NCBI GenBank assembly: GCA_002455915.1
Contig: DKLU01000366.1
Span: forward strand, 1 to 6,118
DNA from: Chryseobacterium sp. UBA6632
GTDB taxonomy: Bacteria > Bacteroidota > Bacteroidia > Flavobacteriales > Weeksellaceae
DNA: 6,118 bases
Direction: 5' to 3'
A program made the position numbers and the translations under genes. The notes beneath the pieces were generated by a model. That model was not told the DNA's origin and did no database searches. It saw only the letters and a list, made by a program, of their open reading frames with translations. Positions 4,594 to 6,118 of this stretch are shown in pieces. Within the stretch, counting starts at the first letter, position 1. Each line of letters starts with the position of its first letter.

Positions 4594-5988
4594 TTATTGA
4601 TATCCTAAAAGTTTCAATACATCTTCCGGTTCTTGTTTTTCACGGAAAATTTCGTATTGTAACTCACCGTTTTCATCTTTTTGAATCAAAACGTGTCTCG
4701 GCTGAGGCATCAAACAGTGATGAACACCACCGTAACCGCCAATCGTTTCCTGATACGCTCCCGTGTGGAAGAAACCAATATATAAAGGTTTTGTATCGCT
4801 GAAAACAGGTAAGTAAATGGCGTTGGTATGTTGTTCAGAATTATAATAATCATCTGAATCACAAGTTAATCCACCTAAGAAAACTCTTTCATAAGTATCA
4901 TCCCAACGATTCAACGGAAGCATGATAAAGTGTCTTGAAATCGCCCAAGTATCAGGAAGAGTCGTCATGAAAGATGAATCGATCATATTCCATTTTTCTC
5001 TGTCATTCTGACGTTTTTGAGAAATAATTTTATAAATATTTGCGCCACTTTCTCCAACCGTGAAACTTCCGAATTCTGTGTAAATATTTGGTTCTTCAAC
5101 TCCTTCTTCCTCACAGAATTTCTTGATTTGAGAAACAATTTCTTCAACCATATATTGGTAATCGTAATCAAACTGCAAAGAGGTTTTGATTGGGAAACCA
5201 CCACCGATATTCAGTGAATTTACTTCCGGAGCAATTTTCTTCAAACGTGCATACACACGAAGACATTTGTACAATTCGTTCCAATAATACGCTGTGTCTT
5301 TGATCCCTGTATTGATGAAAAAGTGAAGCATTTTCAATCTCGCATTCGGATGTTCAGCGATTTTTTGACTGTAATAAGGAATAATATCTTTATATCCGAT
5401 TCCTAATCTTGAGGTATAAAATTCGAACTTTGGTTCTTCCTCAGATGCAATTCTGATTCCAATATCGAAAGTCGTGTCGATGCTTTCTGTAAGCTTATCC
5501 AGCTCGCGATAATTATCCAAAATTGGAGTAATATTTTCAAAACCACTGTTGATCATATCTGAAATTTTAGCCAGATAATCATCCGTTTTGAAACCGTTAC
5601 AAATCACTTCGATATCTTTTGATACTTTCCCTTCTTTGTAAAGAGATTTCACAATATCCATATCATACGCAGAAGAAGTTTCTATAGAAATGTCATTTTT
5701 CAAAGCTTCTTCCAATACAAATTTGAAATGACTTGATTTTGTACAGTAGCAGTACCTATAATTCTTCTTATATTCGGTTTTCTCAAAAGCTTCCTTAAAC
5801 CAACTCTTGGCCTTCTGGATATTTTGAGAAATTCTCGGCAGGTAGCTAATTTTTAGCGGAGTGCCAAACTGTTCAACAACATCCATCAAAGGAATATCGT
5901 GAAACGACAAATTGTTCTCAGATACATTGAACTCCTCAGTAGGGAAATACAACGTCTGATCAATAAGTTCCGAGTATTTTATTTTCAT
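4594..5988 (-). CDS. speA: Arginine decarboxylase, short flavobacterial type (fold III PLP enzyme)
   Basis: The 464-residue protein is predicted to decarboxylate arginine to agmatine with pyridoxal phosphate, feeding agmatinase (SpeB). A fold-type III alanine-racemase-like barrel occupies about residues 40-310, with the PLP lysine probably K84 in YCTKSSHF. The phosphate-binding loop is IGGGFP (261-266). Late active-site elements are the CDSDD segment (C376, D377) in LGGLTCDSDD and GAYQ (Y412). E. coli SpeA is 658 residues, so this form is clearly shorter. At two places usual decarboxylase motifs are altered: LHFFINTG (221-228) where relatives have H-x-G-S, and TEFGSF (304-309) where relatives have EPGR. 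A different amino-acid substrate (lysine, ornithine, diaminopimelate or carboxynorspermidine) cannot be excluded from motifs, but the nearby agmatinase favours arginine. The gene ends against a dispersed repeat and faces the HAD gene. Confidence 0.85.
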   Translation of the reverse strand: MKIKYSELIDQTLYFPTEEFNVSENNLSFHDIPLMDVVEQFGTPLKISYLPRISQNIQKAKSWFKEAFEKTEYKKNYRYCYCTKSSHFKFVLEEALKNDISIETSSAYDMDIVKSLYKEGKVSKDIEVICNGFKTDDYLAKISDMINSGFENITPILDNYRELDKLTESIDTTFDIGIRIASEEEPKFEFYTSRLGIGYKDIIPYYSQKIAEHPNARLKMLHFFINTGIKDTAYYWNELYKCLRVYARLKKIAPEVNSLNIGGGFPIKTSLQFDYDYQYMVEEIVSQIKKFCEEEGVEEPNIYTEFGSFTVGESGANIYKIISQKRQNDREKWNMIDSSFMTTLPDTWAISRHFIMLPLNRWDDTYERVFLGGLTCDSDDYYNSEQHTNAIYLPVFSDTKPLYIGFFHTGAYQETIGGYGGVHHCLMPQPRHVLIQKDENGELQYEIFREKQEPEDVLKLLGYQ

Positions 5989-6013
5989 TTCTAAACAAGT
6001 GAATTAAGAAATG

Positions 6014-6021
6014 CAAAATTG
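6014..6021 (-). promoter_or_regulatory. Candidate -7 box of speA
   Basis: The minus-strand CAATTTTG matches 5 of the 6 fixed bases of TAnnTTTG and lies 25 bp before the speA ATG. The rest of the upstream region (5989-6118) is AT-rich, with no further gene or clear hairpin seen. No -33 TTG is visible at the usual distance. Confidence 0.4.
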
Positions 6022-6118
6022 CTAAAAAAGTTTGATTTTTTCGCGTTAAATTTATTATAAATTTTAAGCTGTTTTTTAGTAAAAATTTCGCCTAAATTAT
6101 TAATATGTAAACTTCTGA

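Noticed and set aside
4572..4802. Plus-strand 76-codon frame
   Set aside because: It begins inside the dispersed repeat and continues antisense through the conserved C-terminus of speA.
4983..5217. Two short frames on opposite strands inside speA
   Set aside because: Both lie within the well-conserved decarboxylase coding region and show no features of their own.

Overview
The window looks like a chromosomal segment from a low-GC Flavobacteriia member (phylum Bacteroidota), most likely Chryseobacterium or a close relative. The reasons are the AT-rich intergenic DNA, the absence of Shine-Dalgarno sequences, -7 promoter boxes matching the TAnnTTTG pattern of this group, gene products that read as typical flavobacterial orthologues, and several short dispersed intergenic repeats of a style familiar from these genomes. 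The genus is an inference, since no rRNA or other phylogenetic marker is present.

Layout, left to right. (1) Positions 1-780 (+) hold the 3' end of a CocE/NonD-type alpha/beta hydrolase, closest in its C-terminal signature to alpha-amino acid ester hydrolase / glutaryl-7-ACA acylase. A strong hairpin terminator follows. (2) Positions 814-1007 are a convergent gap carrying two different short dispersed repeats. (3) Positions 1008-2646 (-) hold an AlkB-type 2-oxoglutarate/Fe(II) dioxygenase and, upstream of it, an AraC-HTH plus O6-alkylguanine-DNA methyltransferase fusion (Ada-like, without the N-terminal zinc/cysteine domain). An AT-rich spacer full of TTAAGG words separates them. (4) Positions 2714-3568 (-) hold agmatinase (speB). 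(5) Positions 3569-3797 are a divergent promoter region with a heptamer-based inverted repeat. (6) Positions 3798-4457 (+) hold a HAD-IA / beta-phosphoglucomutase-like phosphatase with its own terminator. (7) Positions 4507-4588 are a third dispersed repeat, between convergent genes. (8) Positions 4594-5988 (-) hold a short (464-residue) flavobacterial arginine decarboxylase (speA), with its upstream region to the window end.

Two functional themes appear. SpeA converts arginine to agmatine and SpeB converts agmatine to putrescine and urea, so both steps of the arginine route to putrescine lie here, on the same strand but interrupted by the oppositely oriented HAD gene. The Ada-like protein and AlkB form a DNA alkylation-repair pair: one reverses O6-alkylguanine, the other oxidatively removes N1-methyladenine/N3-methylcytosine-type damage. 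Their order recalls the E. coli ada-alkB operon, although here they are 184 bp apart.

I see no mobile-element gene, CRISPR array, tRNA or rRNA, and no clearly new multi-gene system. The most interesting signals are in the intergenic DNA: repeat arms with compensating base changes, a repeat whose two arms look like different families, and a promoter region built around 7-bp repeats. Substitutions at conserved PLP-contact positions of the arginine decarboxylase also deserve a look.
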